A DNA stretch of 64,000 nt from Paraburkholderia sp. BL10I2N1 (lineage in GTDB: Bacteria; Pseudomonadota; Gammaproteobacteria; Burkholderiales; Burkholderiaceae). The notes under the pieces are model-generated. The model made no database searches, was not told the DNA's origin, and was given only the letters and a program-made list of their open reading frames with translations. The stretch lies in assembly GCF_004361815.1 (NCBI RefSeq), contig NZ_SNWA01000002.1, positions 3,286,001 through 3,350,000 of the forward strand, given 5' to 3'. Of this stretch, positions 56,213 through 64,000 are shown one piece after another. A program made the position numbers and the translations under genes. Numbering within the stretch: the stretch's first letter is position 1; each line of letters begins with the position of its first letter.

Positions 56213-56828
56213 ACTTGCTGGGCCCTTCCGGCTGCGCAGTGCAATCGTGGGATCCTCTCTCGTAGTCATCAATCCTGTAACAGGCGCCCTGATTGAGCAT
56301 GTCACTGACGAGGTGGCCAATTCTGCTGACGCATCGCGGCGAATCGCACCTATCCGCCAACGGAATTTCGAAAGCAATGCCGGTTATACGGGCTTGGGCG
56401 ATGCAGCATGATTTTGATGTGCCCCTTTTTGTATTTGCTTTCCCGAGCCTTGCCGGCCGGCGGTCTCGCAGACTTTGCTGAACTGGAATCGATACAATTC
56501 AAAAGATCGCGATCGCTGCTGCAGACTTTGATTCTTTTTTGCACTCGGGACCGCAACGGTGACTACAGCCCTCTGAGCGTTTTTCCCCGCGGACTTTGAT
56601 GTATCTCCATACGAGGGCAGGCGCGCGCTGACCTCGCAGGCCCGCGCGTCAGCCATACTCTATGGTTGTTATTCATTCAGTGGACCCAGAGGAACGACGG
56701 CCATGTCTGAATCGCTAGATGCTTCGTTGCGCGCGCGAATCTTCGGAACCTCAAACCACCCAGCAATGAAGAAAAGATTGCGCTCTTCGATTCGATGTTC
56801 GCCTACGTCGAAACGTATGTAGTCGAAT
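56213..56828. other. stretch without a supported gene after the tniQ pair
   Basis: About 615 bases. An in-frame reading across 56213-56411 (KLAGPFRLRSAIVGSSLVVI) looks partly protein-like but has no independent start and may be a fragment. The right end of the Tn7-like element should lie here or just beyond; no repeated end sites were recognised by eye. Confidence 0.4.
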
Positions 56829-56949
56829 TAGATTCTTGGTGCGTCGATAGATCAACGACGCCTTGGTCCGGCGCATCGTGTGGGATCCATAGGCAGTGTC
56901 GTCAAAGCCGATTGACGCGATCCACCGATGAACCAGCCGGGCATATTGC
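56829..56949 (-). pseudogene. C-terminal piece of tyrosine recombinase split by ISL3 copy 2
   Basis: Continues in frame from the piece at 58364 once the element is removed: ARLVHRWIASIGFDDTAYGS then HTMRRTKASLIYRRTKNL, the H-x-x-R block of a phage-type integrase. Sequence similarity stops after KNL (56829), before the catalytic Tyr, so the gene was already truncated. Confidence 0.82.
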
Positions 56950-58363
56950 GGCTCTTTTAAAAGCGCAGTGGGTAATGCGGCTCACGAGGCATGCGGATTG
57001 AGTGCTGAGAAGTCGAGTTTGCCCGCGATGAGAAACAGCACGGTGCGCATGGTCTTGAAGCTGGCGTATCCCCGTGCCTTGCGCTTGGCGGCCTGAAACA
57101 GGCCGTTGATCGCCTCAATGAATCCATTGGTCTGGCGTGTCTGCGCCCACGCGATGATGCCGTCGAAATGACGACGGATCATGCGCGCGACGTCCTTCAT
57201 GGGCTCGACCTTGGAACGCATGACGTTGCCGCACCACCGGCGCAGCATTTTGGAGACGACGTGGATCTGTTTGCGATCGAGAATCTCGCGCAGTTGCTCG
57301 CGGTACATCCACGCTCGGGCCGTGCGGTTGGTGGCGTACTGGCTGATCAGCGCCTCGAGATCGGTCAGTTGCGCGAGATCGAGTTTCTCGGCATCCTTGA
57401 GCAGCGACCAGCGCATGCCCTTCAGCGAGGGATCGGTTTTCTGCTGCGCGCGGCGCACACCATCAAGCGCTTTGGACGCATGCGCCACGACATGAAACTT
57501 GTCGAAGGTCACACGCGCGTCGGGCAGGTGTTCGTCCACGCCCTTGATGAAGGCAGCCGACATGTCGATGCTGACCGATTCGATCTGTGCAGGCGTGGCA
57601 TTATGTTCCTCCAGGTGCCGGGCAAAGCGTTCGACAACGCCGGCATCCTTGCCTGGCGTGACGAAGACCACGCGCCTTGCGTCCATGTCGGCGACCAGCG
57701 AGATATAGTCCTGCCCACGTCGGGCCGACGTTTCGTCAATGGCCACCGCGGTAACTTCGGACAGGTCGGTCGCGGCCACGGCCAGGTCCACGTAACGGTC
57801 ACAGATGGCCTTCACCCGATGCCACGACAGGTTCACCACGCGGGCCACCGCGGCAAATGTCATCTCCCGGCACAGCGTCAGCACGAGCGCTTCAAACAGC
57901 AGCGTGAAGCCGTCCAGCTTGCCTATCCAGTCGGGTTCGACCAGGCGCACCGAGCCGTCCGGCAGACGCACCCGCGGCACCCGAACCTCCAGATAGCACT
58001 CGTGCTGAAAGAAGTTGAGGTGGCGCAGCCGCTTGATCTGGGTGTCGTGAGCCGGATGCTCGCCCGCGACGCCGGGATAGGGAAAGCGCGTACCCGCGAC
58101 AAAGTCCACGGCAATGGTCAGTTCACGCCGCGCGGCATCGAAATCGACGCCTTGCACGTACCACGGGGCCTTGATTCCCAAGGCGGCTTCAAACAGTTGG
58201 GTCTGGTTCATCGGTTCACGTTGTCTTGCAGGGCTGGTTGCCGCATTCTGCCGCAACCAGCCCTGTCCCAGCTTACTTCTTCAACGCGCGTCAAGTATTC
58301 GCTTCGCCGGGCTGACGCCCGTACTTGACCCGCCAAACCAGCCACTCGGAATTTGAAATAGGC
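56950..58363 (-). mobile_element. ISL3-family insertion sequence, copy 2, 1414 bp
   Basis: Appears identical to copy 1 (6246-7659), including the transposase, ends and internal hairpin. It is flanked by its own 8-bp target duplication, CATATTGC (56942-56949 and 58364-58371), different from that of copy 1. It sits in a tyrosine recombinase remnant. Both copies have the same orientation, 50.7 kb apart. Confidence 0.95.
56982..58211 (-). CDS. ISL3-family transposase, copy 2
   Basis: Same 409-residue protein as at 6278-7507, with no difference seen; ATG at 58209-58211. Since two unchanged copies persist, transposition was probably recent. Confidence 0.95.
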   Translation of the reverse strand: MNQTQLFEAALGIKAPWYVQGVDFDAARRELTIAVDFVAGTRFPYPGVAGEHPAHDTQIKRLRHLNFFQHECYLEVRVPRVRLPDGSVRLVEPDWIGKLDGFTLLFEALVLTLCREMTFAAVARVVNLSWHRVKAICDRYVDLAVAATDLSEVTAVAIDETSARRGQDYISLVADMDARRVVFVTPGKDAGVVERFARHLEEHNATPAQIESVSIDMSAAFIKGVDEHLPDARVTFDKFHVVAHASKALDGVRRAQQKTDPSLKGMRWSLLKDAEKLDLAQLTDLEALISQYATNRTARAWMYREQLREILDRKQIHVVSKMLRRWCGNVMRSKVEPMKDVARMIRRHFDGIIAWAQTRQTNGFIEAINGLFQAAKRKARGYASFKTMRTVLFLIAGKLDFSALNPHAS

Positions 58364-58559
58364 CATATTGCCGTGTCGACAAGTGCGGAGAGTCGTGAAT
58401 TCTGCCCGGGAACAGGAAGTCGGTTGCGTGCAGCCCCGCATGCCCTATCCATGCCGCGACACTCTCGCGAGTCTGTTCGGTAATGGGCGCTACCCGACCC
58501 GGTGCTGCCACTCGCAAGTTAACCTCACCAATGCCCCCAATGAGCAGTAGTTCGGACAC
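58364..58559 (-). pseudogene. N-terminal-side piece of tyrosine recombinase split by ISL3 copy 2
   Basis: Encodes VAPITEQTRESVAAWIGHAG then LHATDFLFPGRIHDSPHLST and RQY, then meets the element. Joined to the piece at 56829-56949 it gives RQYARLVHRWIASIG, a typical integrase. The preceding first Arg region and N-terminal domain are not recognisable upstream, so both ends are lost. Confidence 0.8.
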
Positions 58560-59016
58560 TGCGGGGCGGGTACTTCAGAGCGGCCTTTGGCTCTCAACCT
58601 TATCGCGGGTACGAAGCAGCCGAGGCGGCCCGGTTCTGCCGTCCAACGTGCAGACTTCGATGCGCAGCGACTTGGCATCGCTGAGGCCACCATTCTGGGG
58701 CGCAGTGCTTCTGCAAGCGCATACATGTTTTGACCGCTCTTCTGCATGCCCCATGCCATGTCAATCGGGGTGGGGACGCAACGCGACAAACCAGCATCCG
58801 TAATGAACTTTTCACACAAATGAGGCTGCCGCGACCTAGTGTGTTTCTGCGGGGGCATTTCTGCAGTCGATTGTCTCGGTGGGTCGCAGCAGGCGTTGGT
58901 ATTGCGGTCGGGCAAGTCGTTTTCGCACCTGGATCGGCCGATCACAGTGCGAGAGTCAAGGTGCCGGTGGTGTAAAGCCGGCATTTGGCGTTTTACCCTT
59001 TTTCGCGAGGCACAGA
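58560..59016. other. stretch without a supported gene
   Basis: About 450 bases between the recombinase remnant and the BNR-repeat gene. A 178-residue minus-strand frame is Cys/Arg-rich and featureless. The promoter of the BNR gene should be here. Confidence 0.45.
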
Positions 59017-60711
59017 ATGAAATCAACTTTCAGACGCCTATCCAGTTTTGTTTCTCAAGGTCTCGCTGGTGGCAGCGCCGTCGCACTCATGTGCGCGTTC
59101 TGCCCAGGCGCCCAGGCGCAAACGCTCGGTCCGCTCGTCCAGGTGGCCGCGGGCGATCCATTCAGCGGATGCACTGCCGACCAGGTGCACAAGCAGGAGA
59201 CCGCATTCGGGAGCATCCTCTATCCAGCCACGTCGATCGAGCCATGGGTGGCATCCGATCCGACGAACCCGTCTCGCCTCCTCGTCGGTCACCAGCAGGA
59301 CCGCTGGAGCGACGGTGGCTCACGCGGGCTCGTTGGCGTCGTCTCCAACGATGCGGGCAGCAACTGGACCAATACGATCCCGTCCGGCGTTACCGATTGC
59401 ACCGGAGGTAAATTCCGTCGCGCCTCCGATCCCTGGGTAGACTTTGCGAAGGACGGAACGGCCTTCTTCTTCTCACTGGTGTTGGACCCCGCGAAGCCGA
59501 CGACACCCTTTGGGACACGAAGAAGCGGGATGATGGTCAGCCGCTCCGTCGACCACGCCGCGACGTGGCAAGCTCCGGTTACGCTGATCAGCAACAGCAC
59601 GCAGGACGTGCTAAATGACAAGAACTCGCTCACCGCCGATCCGACCGCGAACGGTTTAGTCTATGCGGTGTGGGATCAGCTGCGCGTCTTCCCGGCAACC
59701 ACCGCCGGCGCCCAGATGCTCGCGCAAGGCGAGGGTGTCGCAATCGCGCGCAAATTGCTTAACTCTACGGCGGGCGCGTCTTTGGTGTGCGCGCCGGTCA
59801 CGAAGTCGCCGTGCAAGGCCGCCAGTGCCCAGGCCGTCACGTTCAATACTGTCGGACCGACGTTCTTCTCCCGATCCCTTGACAATGGCGTGACCTGGAG
59901 CACGGCCGCTCCGATCTATCAGCCCGGCACGAACAATCAGACGATCGACAACATCGTGCAGGTGTTGCCTGATGGGACCGTGCTCGATTTCTTCACCGCG
60001 ATCGGTGTCACGGCAACAGGCCTCGACATCGGCTATATTAGGTCCACGGATAAGGGCGCGCACTGGAGCGGGCCAGCGTTCGCCAGCGACATTCAAGTGG
60101 TCGGGGTAGTCACTCCGGACACAGGCCAGCCGGTGCGCGATGCCTCCATACTCTACAGTGTCGCTGTGAACCGGGTGACGGGGGCGATCTATCTCGCCTG
60201 GCAGGACGATCGCTTTTCGACAGCCACCTGCACCACGCCCACTGGGTCAATCCCGGTCGACGGGATCTATTTCAGCGAGTCGCGTGACCGCGGGGCCACC
60301 TGGTCGGCACCGGTGATGGTCAACAAGACGCCCGCGAATGCCACAAACCCGTGCCGGCAGCAGGCTTTCATCCCCGCAGTGGTGGCGTCGGGGGACGGCC
60401 AGTCGATCGTGGTGACCTACTACGACTTTCGTAACGACACGAACACACCTGCCGGCTTCGAGGGTACTGACTATTTCGCGCTCTTCTGCTCTACCGCCAC
60501 CGACTGCGCGAACTCCGCCAACTGGCACCATGAGAAGCGGCTGACCACAACCTCGTTCAACATACTGAACGCTCCGGTAGCGGCTGGCCATTTTCTCGGC
60601 GATTACATGGGGCTGGCTGCTAGCGGACCCGATAACGTGTACCCGGTATTCGGCATAGCCACCGGTCTCAACGTGACGGCCGAATTCACCCGCAAAATCA
60701 CATTGCCTTGA
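59017..60711 (+). CDS. exported BNR/Asp-box repeat (sialidase-fold) protein
   Basis: 564 residues from the ATG at 59017; longer frames lack a ribosome binding site. A signal peptide is present (GLAGGSAVALMCAFCPGAQA). Asp-box repeats S-x-D-x-G-x-x-W recur: SNDAGSNWTN, SRSVDHAATWQAP, SRSLDNGVTWSTA, RSTDKGAHWSGP and SESRDRGATWSAP, giving a beta-propeller like sialidases. An Arg-Tyr-Glu sialidase active site could not be confirmed, so enzymatic activity is uncertain. Eight or so Cys suggest disulphides in the periplasm or outside. A strong hairpin follows the stop. Confidence 0.85.
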   Translation: MKSTFRRLSSFVSQGLAGGSAVALMCAFCPGAQAQTLGPLVQVAAGDPFSGCTADQVHKQETAFGSILYPATSIEPWVASDPTNPSRLLVGHQQDRWSDGGSRGLVGVVSNDAGSNWTNTIPSGVTDCTGGKFRRASDPWVDFAKDGTAFFFSLVLDPAKPTTPFGTRRSGMMVSRSVDHAATWQAPVTLISNSTQDVLNDKNSLTADPTANGLVYAVWDQLRVFPATTAGAQMLAQGEGVAIARKLLNSTAGASLVCAPVTKSPCKAASAQAVTFNTVGPTFFSRSLDNGVTWSTAAPIYQPGTNNQTIDNIVQVLPDGTVLDFFTAIGVTATGLDIGYIRSTDKGAHWSGPAFASDIQVVGVVTPDTGQPVRDASILYSVAVNRVTGAIYLAWQDDRFSTATCTTPTGSIPVDGIYFSESRDRGATWSAPVMVNKTPANATNPCRQQAFIPAVVASGDGQSIVVTYYDFRNDTNTPAGFEGTDYFALFCSTATDCANSANWHHEKRLTTTSFNILNAPVAAGHFLGDYMGLAASGPDNVYPVFGIATGLNVTAEFTRKITLP

Positions 60712-60718
60712 GCGTGAC

Positions 60719-60743
60719 GGGCGGCGACCGGAGGTCGCCGCCC
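60719..60743. terminator. GC-rich hairpin after BNR gene
   Basis: GGGCGGCGACC-GGA-GGTCGCCGCCC, perfect 11-bp stem, 7 bases after the stop. No T-run follows, so it may act as a transcript-stabilising hairpin or a weak terminator. Confidence 0.55.
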
Positions 60744-61006
60744 AGTCCCCTGGAACGCGCTAAGGCAAGCCATTCGGAAATGAATGCGTACGGGAGGAGC
60801 CGATGTCCGGCTGGGCCGATTACCTCTAGCGCACGGCCTGGTGGTAACAGCCCAGCGAACGACCACAGTTGGATGCCGATCAGCCGTTTCAATGACCGGA
60901 GCCAGCGTGAGCGGGGGACCGTACATGGCCCGACGTCTGCCCAAGGTCCGAATGCCGGGTCGACGTGCGCCCGTTCGGTACATCGGGGCGCCAACCGCCG
61001 ACGCTG

Positions 61007-61666
61007 TCATCGGACTGTCGATGTGACCCACGCGAACATCCGGCGTGCGTAGCGCCCGCTGACCATCAGCAGAACGGCCGCGACGCCGAAATTCCAGACC
61101 AGGATCATGACCGTCGCGTCGAGCGGATGAAACATCGAAAGCGCCACGGCCGTCAGCGCGGATACCGCCAGGCTTCCCGTCATCACGACGGGCGCAGGGG
61201 CGAGCCGGGCCACGTGGCGCAGCATGATCAGAAGGGCGAGCGACATGGGGATGCCTGTGAGCCCGAGCGTCGCAAAGCAGCGCGCAGTTTCCCCGAGCGA
61301 TATGCCGTTCGGGCCGATCTCCACCCAGTTCGTCAGACACCCGTAACCGACTGTCGACAGCCAGGCCGCTAGTGATGGCAGCGGCAGCAGCAACCAGCGC
61401 AGGGACCGTCCCGGCACGCTGGCAACGAACGACGAGATGGCGGCCAGCACCCCTGTCAGCGCGGCTGCCGCCACGCCCGCCACGAAAACCGGCTGATGGA
61501 GCTTTGCCACGAGGCTGGGCCGCGTGCCGTTCGCAACGCCGACGAGAATGAGCACAAGGACAGCAAACAGCAGCCAGCCCGCCGCCCGCAGCGCGGGCGC
61601 GCGCAGCGGACGCACCGGCCTTGCATCGGCGACGAGCGATTCGATCAGGTCGGGGGTCGTTTTCAT
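61007..61666 (-). CDS. nrsF: NrsF-type anti-sigma factor (DUF1109)
   Basis: 219 residues with six predicted membrane spans (AGWLLFAVLVLILVGVANGT, SLAAWLSTVGYGCLTNWVEI, VMILVWNFGVAAVLLMVSGR and others). The N-terminal MKTTPDLIESLVADARPVRP segment is typical of DUF1109 proteins. These inner-membrane proteins hold an ECF sigma factor until metal or oxidative stress occurs. The start overlaps the sigma factor stop by 4 bases (ATGA), so both are made in step. Cys residues in the membrane part (GCLTNW, ARCFATL) may be part of stress sensing, as proposed for Caulobacter NrsF. Confidence 0.9.
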   Translation of the reverse strand: MKTTPDLIESLVADARPVRPLRAPALRAAGWLLFAVLVLILVGVANGTRPSLVAKLHQPVFVAGVAAAALTGVLAAISSFVASVPGRSLRWLLLPLPSLAAWLSTVGYGCLTNWVEIGPNGISLGETARCFATLGLTGIPMSLALLIMLRHVARLAPAPVVMTGSLAVSALTAVALSMFHPLDATVMILVWNFGVAAVLLMVSGRYARRMFAWVTSTVR

Positions 61667-62319
61667 TTGCCGTCGCCCTTTGCCAGCAGCTTGCGCAGGC
61701 TTTTCAGCCCGCGGTGCACCGCAACCTTCAACGCGGCAACGGTCATTCCGCTTGCCACGGCCGCCTCTTTCAATGACATCTCCTCGAGTTTGAGCATCCG
61801 GATCGCGTCGCGCTGCCCGGGAGGCAGACGCTCGATTGCCTCACGCAGCACGCGCGCATCGGTGGCTTCTTCCATCAGATTCGCTGTGGCGCCGGCCAAG
61901 GTTTCATGCTCATCGTCCAGCGGCACTTCCCGCGCGTCAAGACGCCCTTCGCGCCGAAGCGTGTCGACCACGCGGCGCATGGCGACCGTCAGCAGCCACG
62001 GGCCAAACGGCCGCGTGGGGTCGTATGTGTGGCGCACGAGGTGCACGGTAGCAAGAATGTCCTGCACGACGTCCTCGACGGCGTCCGGACGGACGCCGTG
62101 GCGGCTCGCGACGCCCCGCAGATACGGCGTGATGCTTTGCAGCAGCCGGCGGTAGGCGTCGCGATCGCCTCGCTGCGCGTGCGCCATCAATACGGACCAG
62201 TCGGGCGAGCCGTCGGGACGAGTTGCTTCATCACGTGTGGCGTCCGGCGGCTGAGTGCCTGCCGGCGAAGACCGGACCAGACGGATGTGCGTGGCGCGGC
62301 GGTGTCGGAAGTCGGACAT
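61663..62319 (-). CDS. sigF: ECF sigma factor, SigF-like
   Basis: 218 residues from the ATG at 62317-62319, the point where family similarity begins. Region 2 is at about 50-110 (DRDAYRRLLQSITPYLRGVA, DAVEDVVQDILATVHLVRHT, RPFGPWLLTVAMRRVVDTLR) and region 4 at about 155-210 (LPPGQRDAIRMLKLEEMSLK, EAAVASGMTVAALKVAVHRG). It directs RNA polymerase to stress promoters and is paired with the NrsF anti-sigma factor. The divergent bufferin operon has a promoter of the SigF type, so that is its probable target. Confidence 0.93.
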   Translation of the reverse strand: MSDFRHRRATHIRLVRSSPAGTQPPDATRDEATRPDGSPDWSVLMAHAQRGDRDAYRRLLQSITPYLRGVASRHGVRPDAVEDVVQDILATVHLVRHTYDPTRPFGPWLLTVAMRRVVDTLRREGRLDAREVPLDDEHETLAGATANLMEEATDARVLREAIERLPPGQRDAIRMLKLEEMSLKEAAVASGMTVAALKVAVHRGLKSLRKLLAKGDGK

Positions 62320-62371
62320 CGTTGCAATTAGTGGAGGAGGCAAGCGGCGCGAAAAAATCCCGGCACGCCGC

Positions 62372-62397
62372 GTAACCTTTGGCCGCGCCGGACCGAA
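62372..62397 (+). promoter_or_regulatory. SigF-type promoter of the bufferin operon
   Basis: GTAACC (62372-62377), 16 bases, CGAA (62394-62397). This fits the -35/-10 pattern known for Caulobacter SigF. It lies 50 bases before the bufA start and 53 bases from the sigF start. Confidence 0.72.
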
Positions 62398-62446
62398 CTT
62401 GCTTACAGGGTCGCGTGTTCGCGATCCCACCCTTGGAGAAGATACT

Positions 62447-62758
62447 ATGAGCAAGTCCGCTTTGACCATTTCGTCGCTGTCGGCAGCAGTCGGCATGGCG
62501 CTCGCGATGCAGGCGCTGCCCGCGCAGGCGCAGGGCATGGGTAATCCGCCGCAGGTCGTGAAAGACAACATGGCGAGGATGGCGCAGAACCACCTCGAGA
62601 AATGCTACGGGGTCAACGCGGCAGCCAGGAACGACTGCGCCGAAGGCGCGCATTCGTGTGCCGGCCAGGCCTCGCAGGCGCGTGATCCGAAGTCATTCGT
62701 ATTACTGCCGGCAGGCGATTGCAGCAAGATCGCGGGTGGGCAGTCGAAGGCAGGCTGA
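62447..62758 (+). CDS. bufA1: bufferin precursor peptide BufA1 (DUF2282)
   Basis: 103 residues from the ATG at 62447, with TTGGAGAAG upstream. A signal peptide (SAAVGMALAMQALPAQAQG) precedes a core with four Cys in the bufferin order: EKCYGVNAAARNDCAEGAHS then CAGQ and AGDCSK. Bufferins are ribosomally made peptides whose Cys are modified by an MNIO enzyme to copper-binding groups and which protect the periplasm against copper. The modifying enzyme is encoded 8 bases downstream. Confidence 0.93.
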   Translation: MSKSALTISSLSAAVGMALAMQALPAQAQGMGNPPQVVKDNMARMAQNHLEKCYGVNAAARNDCAEGAHSCAGQASQARDPKSFVLLPAGDCSKIAGGQSKAG

Positions 62759-62766
62759 GAGCCGCT

Positions 62767-63663
62767 ATGACCATGAGCGCAACAGTGACCCCGCCACGCA
62801 CGCCAGCCAGCCAGATGCCCGCCAGGGCCGGTGTGGGCCTGCGCTTTTGCCATCATCGGACCGTGCTCGACGAACGCCCGGCGGTGGCGTGGTTCGAGGT
62901 GCATACCGAGAATTACATGGGCGGCGTTCCGGGCACGCGCGACCTGGATGCCATTCGCCGCGACTATCCGGTTTCCCTGCACGGCGTGGGCCTCTCCCTC
63001 GGCAGCGCCGACGGGCTGGACGCCGCGCATCTGGCCCGCGTGTGCGAGGTCGCGGCGCGCGTACAGCCCGGCCTCGTCTCCGAGCACCTGGCCTGGAGCG
63101 TGGCGGGTGGTACCTACCTTGCAGATCTGTTGCCGTTGCCGCTGACCGAAGAAGCGCTCGACGTCGTTTGCCGGCATGTCGATCAGGTGCAGACGGCGCT
63201 TGGCCGGCAGATTCTGGTGGAAAACCCGTCCACCTATCTCCGCTTTGCGCATTCGACGATTCCGGAATGGGAGTTCCTCGCGCAGGTCGCACAACGCACG
63301 GGTTGTGGAATCCTGTGTGACGTGAACAACATCTACGTCAGCGCGTGCAATCACGGCTGGGATCCTGGTACTTATCTTGCAGCGCTGCCGCCGATGGCCG
63401 TCGGCGAAATCCATCTTGCCGGCCACAGTGTGAGGCAACTCGACAACGGCAGCACGTTGCGCATCGACGATCACGGCTCGCGTGTCGCGCCGGAAGTCTG
63501 GGCACTGTACCAAGCGGCGTTGAACCGCTTTGGACCCGTGCCGACGCTGATCGAATGGGACACCGATATGCCATCTCTCGAAGTTCTCATCGATGAAGCT
63601 GCAACGGCAGAATCGGCCCTGGAGGCGGTTCGACATGAATACGCGTACGCCCTCGCTGACTGA
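62767..63663 (+). CDS. bufB1: MNIO-family bufferin maturase BufB (DUF692)
   Basis: 298 residues from the ATG at 62767. The multinuclear non-heme iron oxidase TIM barrel shows its metal-ligand motifs: WFEVHTENYMGG, LHGVGLSLGSADGL, LVSEHLAWSV, VENPSTYLRF, CDVNNIYVSACNHGWD, EIHLAGHSV, DDHGSRV and LIEWDTDMPSL. With BufC it oxidises Cys of BufA. It overlaps the bufC start by 29 bases. Confidence 0.94.
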   Translation: MTMSATVTPPRTPASQMPARAGVGLRFCHHRTVLDERPAVAWFEVHTENYMGGVPGTRDLDAIRRDYPVSLHGVGLSLGSADGLDAAHLARVCEVAARVQPGLVSEHLAWSVAGGTYLADLLPLPLTEEALDVVCRHVDQVQTALGRQILVENPSTYLRFAHSTIPEWEFLAQVAQRTGCGILCDVNNIYVSACNHGWDPGTYLAALPPMAVGEIHLAGHSVRQLDNGSTLRIDDHGSRVAPEVWALYQAALNRFGPVPTLIEWDTDMPSLEVLIDEAATAESALEAVRHEYAYALAD

Positions 63664-64000
63664 ACTGCAACAGGCCATGCGACAGAGCCTGCTGCACCAT
63701 GAGCACGACGATGTGGCGGCCGTCGTGCTCGCAGATGGGCTCGACCCGCAGGCACGTCTGAACATCTACCGGAACACGGCAGCAGGCGTGCTGGTCAATG
63801 CGCTGCGTCTCGCCTTTCCTTGCCTGCAGCGTCTCGTTGGCACGGACTTTTTCGAAGGCGCCGCGCGCCTCTTCTGCACTGCTGCACCGCCGCGCAGCGC
63901 GTGGCTCGATGAATTCGGCGCAGCGTTTCCAGAATTCCTCGCGCAGATGCCGCAAATCGCCTCGGTGCCGTACGTGGCCGACGTTGCCCGGCTCGAATGG
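63635..64000 (+). CDS. bufC1: bufferin maturation partner BufC (DUF2063), cut by window end
   Basis: The start ATG at 63635 lies inside the end of bufB. The 122 visible residues (MNTRTPSLTELQQAMRQSLL, LDPQARLNIYRNTAAGVLVN, ALRLAFPCLQRLVGTDFFEG) are the N-terminal DUF2063 domain, which recruits precursor peptide to the MNIO enzyme. The gene continues beyond the window. Confidence 0.92.
   Translation, partial: MNTRTPSLTELQQAMRQSLLHHEHDDVAAVVLADGLDPQARLNIYRNTAAGVLVNALRLAFPCLQRLVGTDFFEGAARLFCTAAPPRSAWLDEFGAAFPEFLAQMPQIASVPYVADVARLEW

Noticed and set aside
6246..58363. Composite transposon bounded by the two ISL3 copies
   Set aside because: Each copy has its own 8-bp target duplication at both ends, which shows independent insertions.
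58490..59026. 178-residue minus-strand frame upstream of the BNR gene
   Set aside because: Cys/Arg-rich with no features; it runs through the region of the integrase remnant in another frame.

Overview
The window looks like accessory DNA from a Burkholderiaceae bacterium (Burkholderia, Paraburkholderia or Caballeronia). The evidence is the general porin, the EtfB sequence, the NrsF/ECF sigma pair, the MNIO (bufferin) operon and the IS types. No rRNA, tRNA or CRISPR array was seen.

Region 1 (1-11.5 kb): two amidases, LysR and TetR regulators, a GNAT acetyltransferase whose last codons were replaced by an IS3-family element, and a LysR gene split by an ISL3-family element. The split LysR faces an MFS transporter-amidase-tautomerase operon. 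This looks like uptake and hydrolysis of an amide compound.

Region 2 (11.6-31.5 kb): a beta-keto acid catabolic locus that exists twice as mirror images. The intact copy (22.7-28.5 kb) has MarR, a family III CoA-transferase, an enoyl-CoA hydratase and an ActP-like symporter with its DUF485 partner. A BKACE (DUF849) gene diverges from these, and its operon continues with DUF302, a PanE-like reductase and a thiolase. The mirror copy (12.2-15.4 kb) keeps intact BKACE and MarR, but its DUF485, symporter, hydratase and CoA-transferase are decayed or deleted. A palindromic operator with consensus TGCGNGTATATACNCGCA sits between the -35 and -10 boxes of the BKACE promoters and recurs upstream of a porin and elsewhere. 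Between the two copies lie a chemotaxis receptor with a nonsense codon, a frameshifted carboxymuconolactone decarboxylase, a ruined IS and an intact porin.

Region 3 (32-36 kb): a DHA2 drug-efflux transporter, the C-terminal stub of a GMC oxidoreductase, and a fused gene joining an internally deleted EtfB to the kinase core of a NarL-type histidine kinase.

Region 4 (36.4-58.6 kb): stacked mobile elements. There is a four-gene GInt-type module (three tyrosine recombinases plus a small coiled-coil protein), then an intact ISNCY/IS1202-type element, then a Tn7-like operon (TnsA, TnsB, TnsC) followed by two tandem TniQ/TnsD paralogues. The TnsA-like protein appears to lack two catalytic residues. 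A short promoter-terminator unit, a candidate small RNA, lies just upstream of the first cargo gene. A tyrosine recombinase remnant downstream is split by a second, apparently identical ISL3 copy. Each ISL3 copy has its own 8-bp target duplication.

Region 5 (59-64 kb): an exported BNR-repeat protein, then an ECF sigma factor with its NrsF-type anti-sigma factor, divergent from a copper-bufferin operon (DUF2282, DUF692/MNIO, DUF2063). That operon is preceded by a sequence matching GTAACC-N16-CGAA.
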